Of a DNA stretch of 5,463 bases, positions 5,202 through 5,463 are shown piece by piece. The notes beneath the pieces were generated by a model. The model was not told where the DNA came from. It searched no databases and saw nothing but the letters and a program-made list of their open reading frames with translations. The position numbers and the translations under genes were made by a program. Position 1 is the stretch's first letter, and each line of letters starts with the position of its first letter. The stretch covers positions 1 through 5,463 of the forward strand of contig JAJZYI010000230.1 of NCBI GenBank assembly GCA_021798135.1. The letters run 5' to 3'. The DNA comes from Actinomycetes bacterium (GTDB taxonomy: Bacteria > Actinomycetota > Acidimicrobiia > Acidimicrobiales > UBA8190).

Positions 5202-5463
5202 CCACCCCGGTGCCCCCGATGGCCGTCCGGGGGACGGGACGGCACGGCATGCCGGATCCCGCGCCGACATGGGCGAGGATCCCAATGCCGGCGCGGTCCC
5301 GGACGCCGTCCCCGCACCGGCGGGCGGCGGGGCCGAGGCGTGTGGCGGCGGGGCCGAGGCGTTTGGCGGTGGAACCGAGGCACGCGGCGGGGCCGAGGCG
5401 TGCGGCGGCGTGACGGCCGGTGCGCACCGGGCGCTGGCGGGCGCCGGCACCGGTCGCGACGCC
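5194..5463 (+). CDS. Probable start of a co-transcribed gene, product unknown (3'-partial)
   Basis: A + strand frame starts at GTG 5194, overlaps the repressor's last 8 nt, and stays open for 90 codons to the window edge. The overlap and same direction suggest translational coupling in one operon. The translation starts VADHPGAPDG and is dominated by Gly/Ala, with a GGGAEAC-like repeat at residues 44-70, then a GGVTAGAHRAL segment. No membrane helix or known domain is reached. About four-fifths of codons end in G or C, lower than in metG but compatible with coding. ATG 5269 is an alternative start. Alpha-5-site ArsR sensors often sit beside cation diffusion facilitators or P1B-type ATPases, so a metal exporter with a low-complexity N-terminal tail is a fair guess. 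The His-rich stretch common in such transporters is missing here. Confidence 0.45.
   Translation, partial: MADHPGAPDGRPGDGTARHAGSRADMGEDPNAGAVPDAVPAPAGGGAEACGGGAEAFGGGTEARGGAEACGGVTAGAHRALAGAGTGRDA
5323..5403 (+). repeat. 21-bp tandem repeat, about four units, in-frame
   Basis: The units are 5323-5343, 5344-5364, 5365-5385 and a 3-bp-shorter 5386-5403, followed by the first bases of a fifth. In the frame of the partial gene they encode GGGAEAC, GGGAEAF, GGGTEAR and GGAEAC. Units 1 and 2 differ by a single base. Every length change is a multiple of three, which supports selection on a reading frame. Confidence 0.85.

Noticed and set aside
5210..5413. 67-codon + strand frame over the 21-bp repeats
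   Set aside because: It is Arg/Pro-rich and stops at 5413; the frame from GTG 5194 stays open and overlaps the repressor in an operon-like way.
4671..5450. - strand frame with Pro/Ala/His-rich repeats opposite the repressor
   Set aside because: It lies antisense to the well-supported ArsR-type gene; its repeats are simply the complement of the 21-bp array.

Overview
The window is very G+C-rich, with almost every codon ending in G or C. The methionyl-tRNA synthetase has an actinobacterial look, and two genes have promoter hexamers placed for leaderless transcripts. Together with a secreted-type protein carrying GYWLVGADG repeats, this points to a high-G+C actinobacterium. I would guess the Acidimicrobiia, but that rests on recalled family resemblance and not on a search. 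All recognisable genes are on the + strand.

Layout: (1) Bases 1-2445 are the 3' part of a large modular protein. It has two copies of a beta-rich adhesin-like domain, an invasin-type Ig-like domain, two bacterial Ig-like (Big_3-like) domains, and six C-terminal GYW repeats that probably fold as a beta-propeller. Its N-terminus lies outside the window. (2) Bases 2446-2685 are non-coding and hold two overlapping hairpins just after the stop, a 10-bp GC-only hairpin, and a -10 hexamer exactly 7 nt before the next start codon. (3) Bases 2686-4467 are metG, a complete methionyl-tRNA synthetase of 593 residues. (4) Bases 4468-4658 are non-coding, with a terminator-like hairpin, a second -10 hexamer placed for leaderless transcription, and inverted repeats over the start of the next gene. 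(5) Bases 4659-5201 encode an ArsR/SmtB-family repressor with a complete alpha-5 metal site and a repeat-built N-terminal extension. (6) From 5194 to the window end runs the start of a probable co-transcribed gene that overlaps the repressor by 8 nt and carries a 21-bp in-frame tandem repeat. Its product cannot be identified.

The surface protein and metG look like separate transcription units. The repressor and the partial gene look like a self-regulated metal-response operon; the expected partner of such a repressor is a metal exporter, but the visible part of the last gene does not prove that. I see no mobile element, CRISPR array, tRNA or rRNA, and nothing I would call a wholly new system. 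The most interesting signals are the matched leaderless promoter geometry, the operator-like palindrome over the arsR start, the mosaic evolution of the GYW repeats, and the short in-frame repeats scattered through several genes.
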